Position numbers and translations under genes: made by a program. Of a stretch of 7,766 bases of DNA, positions 1 to 6,857 are shown one piece after another. Source of the DNA: Alphaproteobacteria bacterium (GTDB lineage: Bacteria; Pseudomonadota; Alphaproteobacteria; Micropepsales; Micropepsaceae); NCBI GenBank assembly GCA_003451645.1, contig DMER01000024.1, forward strand, positions 4,523-12,288, in the 5' to 3' direction. How positions within the stretch are numbered: position 1 is the stretch's first letter; every line of letters starts with the position of its first letter. A model generated the notes under the pieces. It was not told the DNA's origin, did not search any database, and saw nothing but the letters and a program-made list of their open reading frames with translations.

Positions 1-1
1 G

Positions 2-241
2 CATCCCTTAGGGCACATGACGATGGTATACGGGATGAAGGCCGATCTCGACTTCGCGCGCATCTTTTCGGGCCTGCAGGGCGCCGAGCCTTACGACATC
101 CTTCTGCGTGCGGATGATGCGGCGGCCAAGGAGGGGCTCGTCGCGGGCCGCGCCAATGGACAGCGCTATATCATCTGCCCGCCCTATCAAATCGAGCGCG
201 ATGGGGCGCTGTATTTGCCTTTGCGAGTGGAGAAAGAGTGA
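2..241 (+). CDS. Unrecognised protein, probably the 3' end of a gene cut by the window edge
   Basis: This frame is open from the left edge to a TGA at 239-241, giving 79 visible residues. The first ATG inside it is at 17, with others at 23 and 35; none has a clear Shine-Dalgarno sequence in front, so I favour the tail of a longer gene over a complete 74-residue protein. The visible part is soluble-looking, with no membrane segment or signal peptide. It has a mixed charged middle (an LLRADD stretch followed by an alanine-rich helix) and ends in a short strand-like tract, YLPLRVEKE. I do not recognise the family. Its stop overlaps the argG start by one base (TGATG), so the two are probably co-transcribed and translationally coupled. 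That makes a role linked to arginine synthesis possible, but position is the only argument. In Xanthomonas- and Bacteroidetes-type arginine clusters an acetyltransferase gene can lie near argG, but I cannot match this tail to one. Confidence 0.45.
   Translation, partial: HPLGHMTMVYGMKADLDFARIFSGLQGAEPYDILLRADDAAAKEGLVAGRANGQRYIICPPYQIERDGALYLPLRVEKE
229..232 (+). promoter_or_regulatory. Ribosome binding site of argG
   Basis: A GGAG core lies eight bases before the ATG at 241, inside the last codons of the upstream frame. This spacing favours ATG 241 over the in-frame GTG at 238 as the argG start. It is the cleanest Shine-Dalgarno sequence in the window. Because the site lies inside the preceding reading frame, ribosomes finishing that frame could re-initiate on argG. 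Confidence 0.6.
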
Positions 242-1455
242 TGGACAAGATCGTTATTGCCTTTTCAGGCGGGCTCGACACCTCGTTCCTTGTGCCGTTC
301 ATGCGCGAGAAGTATGGGGTGAAGGATATCACGACCGTCACGGTCGACACCGGCGGCTTCTCAGGCGAAGAATGCGCGCGCATCGCCGCGCGCTCTAAGG
401 AATTGGGCGCCGACCGCCATGTGCTGATCGATGGCAGCGAGCAGCTTTACGCGGATGTCTTGAAATATCTGATCTTTGGCAATGTCAGCCGCGACGGCTA
501 TCCGCTGTGTGTGAGCGCCGAGCGTCTGGTGCAAGCGCGCGAGGTGGTCAAGGTGGCGGACCAATTGGGCGTCACCCATATCGTGCATGGCAGTACAGGT
601 GCTGGCAATGATCAGTACCGCTTCGACACGGTGATCCTGGTCGAGGGGCAGCATCCGCGCGCGTGCGAGAACCGGCGCATAGAACCTGTGGCGCCGATTC
701 GCGAGCATGGGATTTCGCGTGATGCCTCGCGCGCCTTTCTGACCGAACGTGGCTTTGCCGTGTCAGCAAGCACGACCTATTCGTACAATGTGGGCCTCTG
801 GGGCGTGTCAGTGGGGGGCAAGGAAACTCTGACCTCGCACGGCCTGCTGCCCGATACGGCGTGGTATTCAAAGGTCGCAGCCGATGCCACGCGGACGCAA
901 ATCACACTTGAGTTTGTCCGTGGCGAGCCTGTCAGCCTCAAGCAGGGCGCGCATACGGTGACCGGCCCTGTTGCGGTGATCAAGGCATTGGCCGATCTCG
1001 GCAATCGTTTAGGCATTGGCCGCCATTACCATGTCGGCACCTCGGTTCCGGGCAAGAAGGGGCGGGTGGCGTACGAATCTCCGGCGGCGGATATTCTTTA
1101 TGAGGCGCATCGCACACTTGAGAAAATCACACTGTCGCAAGGGCAAATCTTTACCAAGAAGACCTTGGCGGAGGAGTTTGGGCGGCTCGTTCATGAGGCG
1201 CGCTTCCTTGATCCGTTGATGAACGACATCAAGGCCTTTCTGTCCTCCAGCCAAACCCGCGTCACCGGGACGGTCGAGGTGGAACTGGATGTCGAGCGCA
1301 TCCGCTCGGCGGCGGCGCGCTCGCCCTATGATCTTTTGGGCGTTGCCGGATCGCAATATGGGGAGGTTGCAAGCGCCTATTCCGGGCGCGATGCGGCCGG
1401 GGCCGCCCGCCTGCATGCCTATGAGCAGCAGATCTATCATGCGTACAAGGATTAA
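241..1455 (+). CDS. argG: Argininosuccinate synthase, non-canonical (Xanthomonas/Bacteroidetes-like) branch
   Basis: This cytosolic enzyme joins citrulline and aspartate using ATP to form argininosuccinate, the penultimate step of arginine synthesis. The 404-residue length is normal for the family. The N-terminal PP-loop SGGLDTS is at residues 9-15. A GNVSRDGYPL segment at 80-89 corresponds to the family's conserved region before the citrulline/aspartate site. HGSTGAGNDQYRFD at 116-129 matches the canonical HGCTGKGNDQVRFE, with Ser for Cys and Ala for Lys. Around residues 182-197 it reads YNVGLWGVSVGGKETL where the textbook enzyme has an NLWGRS-type motif; I recall this variant from Bacteroidetes and Xanthomonadales. 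ATG 241 is chosen for its GGAG site; a GTG at 238 would add one residue. It overlaps the upstream frame by one base and hrpB follows after 20 bases. No ARG box or leader was identified. The enzyme assignment is very secure; the branch assignment is from memory of motifs. Confidence 0.96.
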   Translation: MDKIVIAFSGGLDTSFLVPFMREKYGVKDITTVTVDTGGFSGEECARIAARSKELGADRHVLIDGSEQLYADVLKYLIFGNVSRDGYPLCVSAERLVQAREVVKVADQLGVTHIVHGSTGAGNDQYRFDTVILVEGQHPRACENRRIEPVAPIREHGISRDASRAFLTERGFAVSASTTYSYNVGLWGVSVGGKETLTSHGLLPDTAWYSKVAADATRTQITLEFVRGEPVSLKQGAHTVTGPVAVIKALADLGNRLGIGRHYHVGTSVPGKKGRVAYESPAADILYEAHRTLEKITLSQGQIFTKKTLAEEFGRLVHEARFLDPLMNDIKAFLSSSQTRVTGTVEVELDVERIRSAAARSPYDLLGVAGSQYGEVASAYSGRDAAGAARLHAYEQQIYHAYKD

Positions 1456-1475
1456 GTGAGCGGCGGTCCGGACCC

Positions 1476-3965
1476 ATGCGCGCGCCCCTGCCGATCGACG
1501 AGGCCTTGCCGCGCCTGCGCGAACAGCTGAGCCGGCATAAGAATTGCGTTCTGGAGGCTCCGCCGGGCGCCGGGAAAACGACGCGCGTGCCGCTGGCATT
1601 GCTCAATGAGCCGTGGGCGAAGGGTAAGACGATCGTCATGCTTGAGCCGCGCCGGGTTGCGGCGCGCGCCGCTGCGGCGCGGATGGCGCAAGAATTGGGC
1701 GAGGATGTTGGACATACTGTTGGATATCGCATCCGGCAAGACTCCCGGGTGAGCGCCGCCACGCGTATTGAAGTGCTGACCGAAGGGCTGCTCACCCGCC
1801 GCCTGCAGAACGATCCGGAGTTGGCCGGTGTGGCGCTGCTGATCTTTGACGAATTTCATGAGCGAAGCCTCGCGGCCGATCTGGGTCTGGCACTCGCTCT
1901 GGAGAGCCAAGGCGCGCTAAACGACAGCCTCAAGATTCTGGTGATGTCAGCAACCTTGGACGGGGAGCGCGTCTCGCGCTTGCTAGGTCAGGCGCCGGTC
2001 GTGCGCAGCGAGGGGCGTGCCTATCCCGTGGACACACGTTATCTGGCGCCGGTCGCCAATGCGCGGCTTGATCACGAGATGGCGGCGGCCATCAGGCGCG
2101 CGCTACGCGAGGATGAGGGCGGGGTCCTCGCCTTTCTGCCGGGTGAGGGCGAAATCCGCTCGGTGATGCGCGCGCTCGATGATCTGCAGGCGGATCAGAG
2201 GGTTACCTTGCATCCGCTTTACGGGGCGCTGAGTGCGGGAGAGCAAGATGCCGCAATCCGCCCGGCGAAGGCTGGCGTGCGCAAGATCGTGCTGGCCACT
2301 GCAATTGCCGAGACCAGTCTGACGATTGAGGACGTCCGTGTCGTGATCGATAGCGGCGAGCAGCGCCTGGCGCGCTATGATCCGGGCCTGGGGCTTACCC
2401 GCCTTGTCACGCAGCGCGTGTCATTGGCGTCCGCTGATCAGCGCCGTGGGCGCGCAGGCCGTGTGGCGCCAGGGGTTTGCTATCGTCTGTGGGCGGAGCC
2501 TGAGACCCGCGCGCTGGCGCCGCAAACGCCACCGGAAATGCTTATTAGCGATTTGGCCCCCTTGGCGCTCGATCTGGCGCAGTGGGGTGTGAGCGATCCC
2601 GCGACGCTTGGCTTCATGGACCCGCCGCCAGCGGCGGCCTTTGCGGAGGCGCAAGGCCTGTTGCGCGATCTAGGTGCCATCGATCCGCAGAAGCGCATCA
2701 CAGCGCATGGCAAAGCGATGGCGCGCTTTGGCGCCCATCCCCGGCTCAGCCATATGATGTTGCGCGGCATGGAATTGGGCGAGGGAGCAACGGCGGCAGC
2801 GCTGGCAGCAATCTTGACCGAGCGCGACATCATGCGCGGCACGGGCAGTTTGCGGGATGCAGATGCGCGCACCCGGCTCGACATCTTCAATGGCACCGAG
2901 AATGATCCGCGCGCGGATCGTGGTGCTCTGGCGCGTGCGCGGGACCAGGCGCGCACATGGCGGCGGATGTTGCGGGTAGAGGAAAAGAGCGCTGACGCGG
3001 CAAGAGCGGGCCTCGTCACCGCACTGGGCTTTCCGGAGCGGGTCGCCAAAGCCCGCGGGCATGGCAGCTTCCGCCTGGTCAATGGGCGCGGCGCGAAACT
3101 GGATGAGACTGATGCTCTGGCGCGCGAGGCCTTCCTCGCCATCGCGGCGTTGGATGCCGGAAAGGCAGATGGGAAAATCCACCTCGCGGCGCCTCTGTCC
3201 CTGAGCGATATTGAGGAACTGTTTGGGGGCCAGATCGTCATCGCCGACATGATTGCGTGGGACACCCGCGAGAAAGCAGTTGTGGCGCGCAGCGAACGCA
3301 AATTGGGGAGCCTGGTTTTGTCGCAGCGCGTGCTCGCCAAGCCCGACCCAGAACAGTTGGCCGTGGCGGCGTTGCAGGGCGTCGCGGAATTGGGCCTGAA
3401 CTGCCTCCATTGGTCTGACGAGGCGGTGGCCTTGCGGGCGCGCGCCGCCTTTGTGCGCAGGCTGGATCCAGAAGGCGCCTGGCCTGATTTTGGCGACGGG
3501 GCGCTTCTTGAGACCCTCAAAGATTGGCTATTGCCATTTCTGGGCAATGTGTCGCGCGCCAGCGACTTCGCCCGCGCCGATGTCCATCAGGCCTTGAAGG
3601 CGCAACTCACTTGGGAGCAAAGCAAGCGGCTCGATCAATTGGCGCCCGTTGCACTCGATGTGCCCAGCGGCTCGACGATCCGCATCGATTACGCGGGCGA
3701 GGTGCCGGTATTGGCGGTCCGTCTTCAGGAGATGTTCGGACTGACGGAGACGCCAACCGTGGGCGGCGGCCGCGTGCCAGTTCTTCTGCATTTGCTGTCG
3801 CCCGCACGCCGTCCGGTGCAGGTCACGCGCGATCTGAAGAGTTTTTGGGCCAATGGTTATCCATTGGTGAAGAAGGACTTGAAAGGGCGCTATCCGAAAC
3901 ATCATTGGCCAGACGATCCGTGGACGGCGCAGGCAACCGCAAGGGCAAAACCGCGAGGGACCTAA
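1476..3965 (+). CDS. hrpB: ATP-dependent helicase HrpB (DEAH-box, DExH family)
   Basis: This is a large superfamily-2 DEAH/RHA-type helicase that hydrolyses ATP and is expected to unwind RNA in the cytoplasm; the physiological target of bacterial HrpB is poorly known. The 829 residues fit the usual length of about 800-850. Motif I is GAGKT at 31-35, motif II is DEFH at 125-128 (the usual HrpB version of DEAH), motif III is SAT at 158-160, motif V is ATAIAETS at 274-281, and motif VI is QRRGRAGR at 322-329. A helicase-associated domain follows. The C-terminal HrpB signature, from about 780 (PVQVTRDLKSFW) to the HHWPDDP segment at 809-815, is intact, so the gene is full length. ATG 1476 places LPIDEALP at the very N-terminus, as in homologues; the ribosome site before it is weak. 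It begins 20 bases after argG, probably in the same transcript, although a functional link to arginine synthesis is not expected. Confidence 0.97.
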   Translation: MRAPLPIDEALPRLREQLSRHKNCVLEAPPGAGKTTRVPLALLNEPWAKGKTIVMLEPRRVAARAAAARMAQELGEDVGHTVGYRIRQDSRVSAATRIEVLTEGLLTRRLQNDPELAGVALLIFDEFHERSLAADLGLALALESQGALNDSLKILVMSATLDGERVSRLLGQAPVVRSEGRAYPVDTRYLAPVANARLDHEMAAAIRRALREDEGGVLAFLPGEGEIRSVMRALDDLQADQRVTLHPLYGALSAGEQDAAIRPAKAGVRKIVLATAIAETSLTIEDVRVVIDSGEQRLARYDPGLGLTRLVTQRVSLASADQRRGRAGRVAPGVCYRLWAEPETRALAPQTPPEMLISDLAPLALDLAQWGVSDPATLGFMDPPPAAAFAEAQGLLRDLGAIDPQKRITAHGKAMARFGAHPRLSHMMLRGMELGEGATAAALAAILTERDIMRGTGSLRDADARTRLDIFNGTENDPRADRGALARARDQARTWRRMLRVEEKSADAARAGLVTALGFPERVAKARGHGSFRLVNGRGAKLDETDALAREAFLAIAALDAGKADGKIHLAAPLSLSDIEELFGGQIVIADMIAWDTREKAVVARSERKLGSLVLSQRVLAKPDPEQLAVAALQGVAELGLNCLHWSDEAVALRARAAFVRRLDPEGAWPDFGDGALLETLKDWLLPFLGNVSRASDFARADVHQALKAQLTWEQSKRLDQLAPVALDVPSGSTIRIDYAGEVPVLAVRLQEMFGLTETPTVGGGRVPVLLHLLSPARRPVQVTRDLKSFWANGYPLVKKDLKGRYPKHHWPDDPWTAQATARAKPRGT

Positions 3966-4094
3966 GCCTAACGGCGGCGGTTTAGAAGCTCTTTACCTTC
4001 TTGGAATTTTTGCCGTGACCGCCGGTCGAGGCGCACTTGGCCTTAAGCGCTGATCGCTAACGTCGCCCGCAGTGACGGCGGGGATTGCTATTCC
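3966..4094. other. Intergenic spacer between hrpB and the glycan genes
   Basis: These 129 bases separate the housekeeping pair from the polysaccharide genes. The first part (about 3980-4015) is visibly richer in A and T than its surroundings and includes a run of five T, but no GC-rich stem precedes it, so I do not call a terminator. A promoter for the downstream + gene must lie here or further upstream if that gene has its own, but no convincing -35/-10 pair stands out. A purine-rich GGCGGGG at 4077-4083 could serve as a distant ribosome site for the ATG at 4095. On the minus strand a short open stretch without a start codon is discussed under findings. Confidence 0.6.
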
Positions 4095-5279
4095 ATGGGT
4101 GCGACTGGCGCGAACTCAAGCGGAGCGGCAGCGCTGTGCAGGGTGCATCTGCATAGGGCGTGGGATCGCGCGCCAGCACCCTTGTTGCGGCCAGGGCTTG
4201 CGCCAACGCCCTTTCAGACAGCGTCATTCCTTAGCGCATGGCACGGTGCGCTTGGGGGTAAAGCGGGGCACACGCCGCTCATCCTCGAGGTGCAGGACCT
4301 CAAGACGGCCAGGCCGGTCATGCTGTGGCCGCTCGTGGCCGTGGCAGTGCGCGGCTTGCGGGAGATTCGTTTTGCGGATGCCTGTGTCAGCGACAATAAT
4401 GCACCCTTGTGTGAGCCTGGATGGCTTCACGCCACAGACGGGCAATTTCCGGGAACATGGGCACACATTACGCGAGCCTTGCCCCCTGCCGATTTGATCC
4501 GCCTGGAAAAGATGCCCGGCATGCTGGGCCCGTCGGCCAATCCCATTCTGACGCTGCGCGGCGCGGAAAGATCACGCCTGCATTCCAATGAGATTGGCTT
4601 GGGCGATGATTTCGACGCCTATTTCGGTACGCTACCTTCCAAGTTCCTTAAGAACCAGCGCAGGCTTTGGCGCGTTTTTGAACGAGCCGGGGGAACGCAC
4701 TTTCGCCTGGCGCGGGACGTGGACGATGCTTTGGAGATGTTGAGTGCACTCTCAACTCTTCAGGCGCAACGGATGTCAGAGCGCGGGTGCGACTATGTGC
4801 TGGACGAACCTGAATATGTGGCGTTTTACCAGGAGCTCTTGAGGCTAGGGGTCCCGTCTGGAGAGGCGGTTATTGGCGCGCTCTATACCGGGGAAGAACC
4901 GGTCGCGGTGATGCTCGGCGTCAATGGACCCGAGAAGGTCACGTTCCTGCGGATTGCCAACCGCATGGGCGAGTGGGCGCCGTGCAGTCTCGGGCGGCTG
5001 GTCATGGAGAAGATGTTCCGGGCGGTCCACGCGCAAGGTGTCCGCCGCATCGACATGTCGATTGGCGATTGCCGCTACAAGGATGAGTTCGGCTTGAAAC
5101 GTGAGCCTCTGTATGAATTGCTCTGGCCATTGACGTGGCGGGGGCGCGCTTATTGCGCCGCCCGCAAAGCTGCGCAAGCGTGGCGCCAATCCAAGACCCG
5201 CAAGGCAATCAGCTGGTGGCGGAAAGCCCAAACCGCCGACGAAAACGCGCATACGGGCCATGATGCTCCGGGGCCTTGA
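4095..5279 (+). CDS. CelD/BcsL-like GNAT acyltransferase (BioF2-like acetyltransferase domain)
   Basis: The 394-residue protein belongs to the acetyltransferase family often annotated as 'cellulose biosynthesis protein CelD' (Pfam Acetyltransf_6, GNAT fold). Such proteins occur in exopolysaccharide loci and are thought to transfer acyl groups from a CoA or aminoacyl donor to a glycan or its precursor in the cytoplasm. The N-terminal half has the typical PFQTASFLSAWH opening (about 39-50) and a hydrophobic strand region with PVMLWPLVAVAV. The second half begins with YFGTLPSKFLKNQRR at 176-190, the characteristic linker before the GNAT core. The core continues through a GEAVIGALYTGEEPVAV strand pair and ends in the conserved DCRYKDEFG at 325-333. 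The C-terminus is a basic, Trp- and Ala-rich helix with a polar tail and could touch the membrane. ATG 4095 is the first ATG after an in-frame stop at 4044. The downstream gene is convergent with only 10 bases between. The acceptor and donor are unknown; the family call is firm. Confidence 0.88.
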   Translation: MGATGANSSGAAALCRVHLHRAWDRAPAPLLRPGLAPTPFQTASFLSAWHGALGGKAGHTPLILEVQDLKTARPVMLWPLVAVAVRGLREIRFADACVSDNNAPLCEPGWLHATDGQFPGTWAHITRALPPADLIRLEKMPGMLGPSANPILTLRGAERSRLHSNEIGLGDDFDAYFGTLPSKFLKNQRRLWRVFERAGGTHFRLARDVDDALEMLSALSTLQAQRMSERGCDYVLDEPEYVAFYQELLRLGVPSGEAVIGALYTGEEPVAVMLGVNGPEKVTFLRIANRMGEWAPCSLGRLVMEKMFRAVHAQGVRRIDMSIGDCRYKDEFGLKREPLYELLWPLTWRGRAYCAARKAAQAWRQSKTRKAISWWRKAQTADENAHTGHDAPGP

Positions 5280-5289
5280 GTATCTTATG

Positions 5290-6756
5290 TCAGCGGCAGC
5301 CGTCGATGAACTCCAGACCGCCTTCAGCACTTAAGGTATGGAGCCCGGAGCCTGGCCACAGGGTACTCGGCCGCAGCACCGCTTGCACGCTTTGCGAAAA
5401 GCCTGCGTCGTTGAGCTGATCAATGCGGGCGAGGCTAAGACCCGAGCCATAACCTGTCGTGCAGTCCTGAGCGGGGCGCCAGAGTGCACCATTGCGATTG
5501 AACAGCGCGCCAGCAGGCCGAGCTGCTTGTGCATCAATCAGAACGGGCCGGGTGGACAGGGGGGTCCAAGGACCTAGCAGATTTTCCGCTTGCCAAATTT
5601 GCAACGAATCCCAGCTGGAATAGCCATAGCCCTCAACTGCGCCAAACATCCAATAGGTGCCATTGTGGAGAGCAATTGTTGCGTCAGAGATGTGCGCACC
5701 ATCGATCAGTGTCGCGGCGATCTCCCAGTCCCAGGGAAACCGGGTGGCGCGGTAGAGATCCAGCCGCCTGGATGCGTGAGCCTCTGGCAGCATCCAAATC
5801 TGCCCTTGATCGCGAAAGACAAAGGGATAGGACAAATGATGGGGCTCTTCGAGCAGAGCCTTCGGCGTACCCTGCGGACCCGAAGGACCAAACTCAAGCA
5901 GGCTGATGATCCCTTTTTGCGTGGCAAAGGGGAATTCTTCAAGGAAGACCCAGGTGCGTCCATCCTGTGACATCACAAAGGGGTCGGCGTAATAGCGCTG
6001 ACCGTCATCTGGCAGACGGGACCAGGTTGCCTTTGGCATTGCCAGCGTGTCTTTGATCAGGTCGCTCGCGGCATGCCGCCAGCCCACATGCCAGTGCGCA
6101 GCGCGCACCGCGATCCGTCCGATGGCTGTGGTGGCGCGCGCCTGCAGCGCCGTCAGTGTGTCGGAGACGGACCAAGCCCGCGCCTCTCGGGGGATAGGAA
6201 GCCGTCCCGTGACACGCCGGCCTTCGGCCACGTCCTGCACGGCGTCGACCAAAAAGCTGGTGAGCCTTTCGCAAATCTCGTCCCAGCCAATGCTGAGCAT
6301 GGTTGGATTGCGCACCGCGATGCGCGCAAGCCGAGGCGCTTCGGGAGCTGCTGAATCTTGAAATCCGGCGATGCTGCCCGCGCCATTCAGGAGGTCGAGG
6401 TAACAAGCCTCCTCAAAGGTACCGCCCCCATAAAGCACCTTGAGCCAACGGCCGGACGACGGCGGCGCGTCGCGGTTGCTGGTCAAGTCGACCGTTAGAT
6501 CACACGGTCCTTGGCTTGGGCCATGGGTTGGTGTGGGCTGCCACTCCGCACCAGGCTGGCTCGCCGATTGGGGCCGCAATAAGCGCTCCAACATGGTCAA
6601 GAGGCGGATCACAAAAGGGACCTCTTGCCGCGGATAGGCAAGTTCCAAGCGGAGCCTGTGACCTTTTGCGCTCAAGATCTCAAGGGCGTGGGCATGCCAT
6701 CGGCGCGCGCGCGCCGGGTCTATTCGAACCAGAATATTGAGTGCATCCGGCGGCAT
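5290..6756 (-). CDS. Two-part glycan-locus protein: formyltransferase-like front half and GINT1-type beta-propeller
   Basis: The 488 residues fall into two parts. Residues 1-240 begin with a Rossmann-like strand (LNILVRIDP, about 6-14) and resemble the front of bacterial proteins annotated 'formyl transferase'. I see no HPSLLP-type catalytic motif, so formyl transfer is doubtful. From about 250 to the end the protein resembles the propeller at the N-terminus of plant glucosamine inositolphosphorylceramide transferase, distantly akin to the GH43/GH32 fold. Successive blades show YYADPF at 255-260, FLEEF at 271-275, LSYPFVF from 308, LPEAH at 323-327 and ISDATI at 356-361. Acidic residues D258, E274, E325 and D358 recur at equivalent strand positions. 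There is no signal peptide or membrane segment, suggesting a cytoplasmic protein. ATG 6756 is the only standard start available after the in-frame stop at 6838-6840, although no Shine-Dalgarno is visible. Its neighbours point to surface-glycan assembly; whether it is a transferase, hydrolase or binding protein is open. Confidence 0.82.
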   Translation of the reverse strand: MPPDALNILVRIDPARARRWHAHALEILSAKGHRLRLELAYPRQEVPFVIRLLTMLERLLRPQSASQPGAEWQPTPTHGPSQGPCDLTVDLTSNRDAPPSSGRWLKVLYGGGTFEEACYLDLLNGAGSIAGFQDSAAPEAPRLARIAVRNPTMLSIGWDEICERLTSFLVDAVQDVAEGRRVTGRLPIPREARAWSVSDTLTALQARATTAIGRIAVRAAHWHVGWRHAASDLIKDTLAMPKATWSRLPDDGQRYYADPFVMSQDGRTWVFLEEFPFATQKGIISLLEFGPSGPQGTPKALLEEPHHLSYPFVFRDQGQIWMLPEAHASRRLDLYRATRFPWDWEIAATLIDGAHISDATIALHNGTYWMFGAVEGYGYSSWDSLQIWQAENLLGPWTPLSTRPVLIDAQAARPAGALFNRNGALWRPAQDCTTGYGSGLSLARIDQLNDAGFSQSVQAVLRPSTLWPGSGLHTLSAEGGLEFIDGCR

Positions 6757-6857
6757 TGGGAATGGAGACTCGTCGCCTGTGACGTGAACACTTAACCTTG
6801 AGAGAGTTATGGTAAGTTCAAAGGTACCAATGATCTTTTAGCGCGCAACCAAATGCC
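6757..6857. promoter_or_regulatory. Divergent intergenic region, presumably with back-to-back promoters
   Basis: The minus-strand propeller gene starts at 6756 and the plus-strand glycosyltransferase at 6858, so both promoters should lie in these 101 bases unless transcription reads in from elsewhere. The middle (about 6787-6840) is clearly richer in A and T than the flanking genes. A TTGAGA at 6798-6803 could be a -35 element for the plus strand, but no good -10 follows at the right spacing, so no promoter is called precisely. Neither gene has a recognisable Shine-Dalgarno sequence here. Confidence 0.5.
6790..6817. repeat. Imperfect inverted repeat in the divergent promoter region
   Basis: ACTTAACC at 6790-6797 pairs with GGTAAGT at 6811-6817: seven base pairs with one bulged A, around a 13-base centre. 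Its place midway between two divergent genes would suit an operator, but the match is short and could be chance. Confidence 0.25.

Noticed and set aside
1848..1859. DEFH instead of DEAH in helicase motif II, considered as an unusual substitution
   Set aside because: DEFHER is the normal form of this motif in HrpB proteins as I know them.
1009..1910. Several overlapping minus-strand frames of 150-200 codons across argG and the start of hrpB
   Set aside because: They are low-complexity, Arg- and Ala-rich shadows of two well-supported genes, and overlap each other in different frames.
2480..3547. A 355-codon open frame on the minus strand inside hrpB
   Set aside because: Its translation is dominated by Ser, Ala, Arg and Pro with no domain, and it lies fully antisense to a helicase with intact motifs. 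Long antisense frames are common in GC-rich genes.
3994..4015. A T-run considered as a Rho-independent terminator after hrpB
   Set aside because: No GC-rich stem lies immediately before the T run; the best nearby pairing is about four base pairs.
6823..6828. GGTACC palindrome in the divergent intergenic region considered as a regulatory site
   Set aside because: The symmetry does not extend beyond six bases, which is expected by chance.
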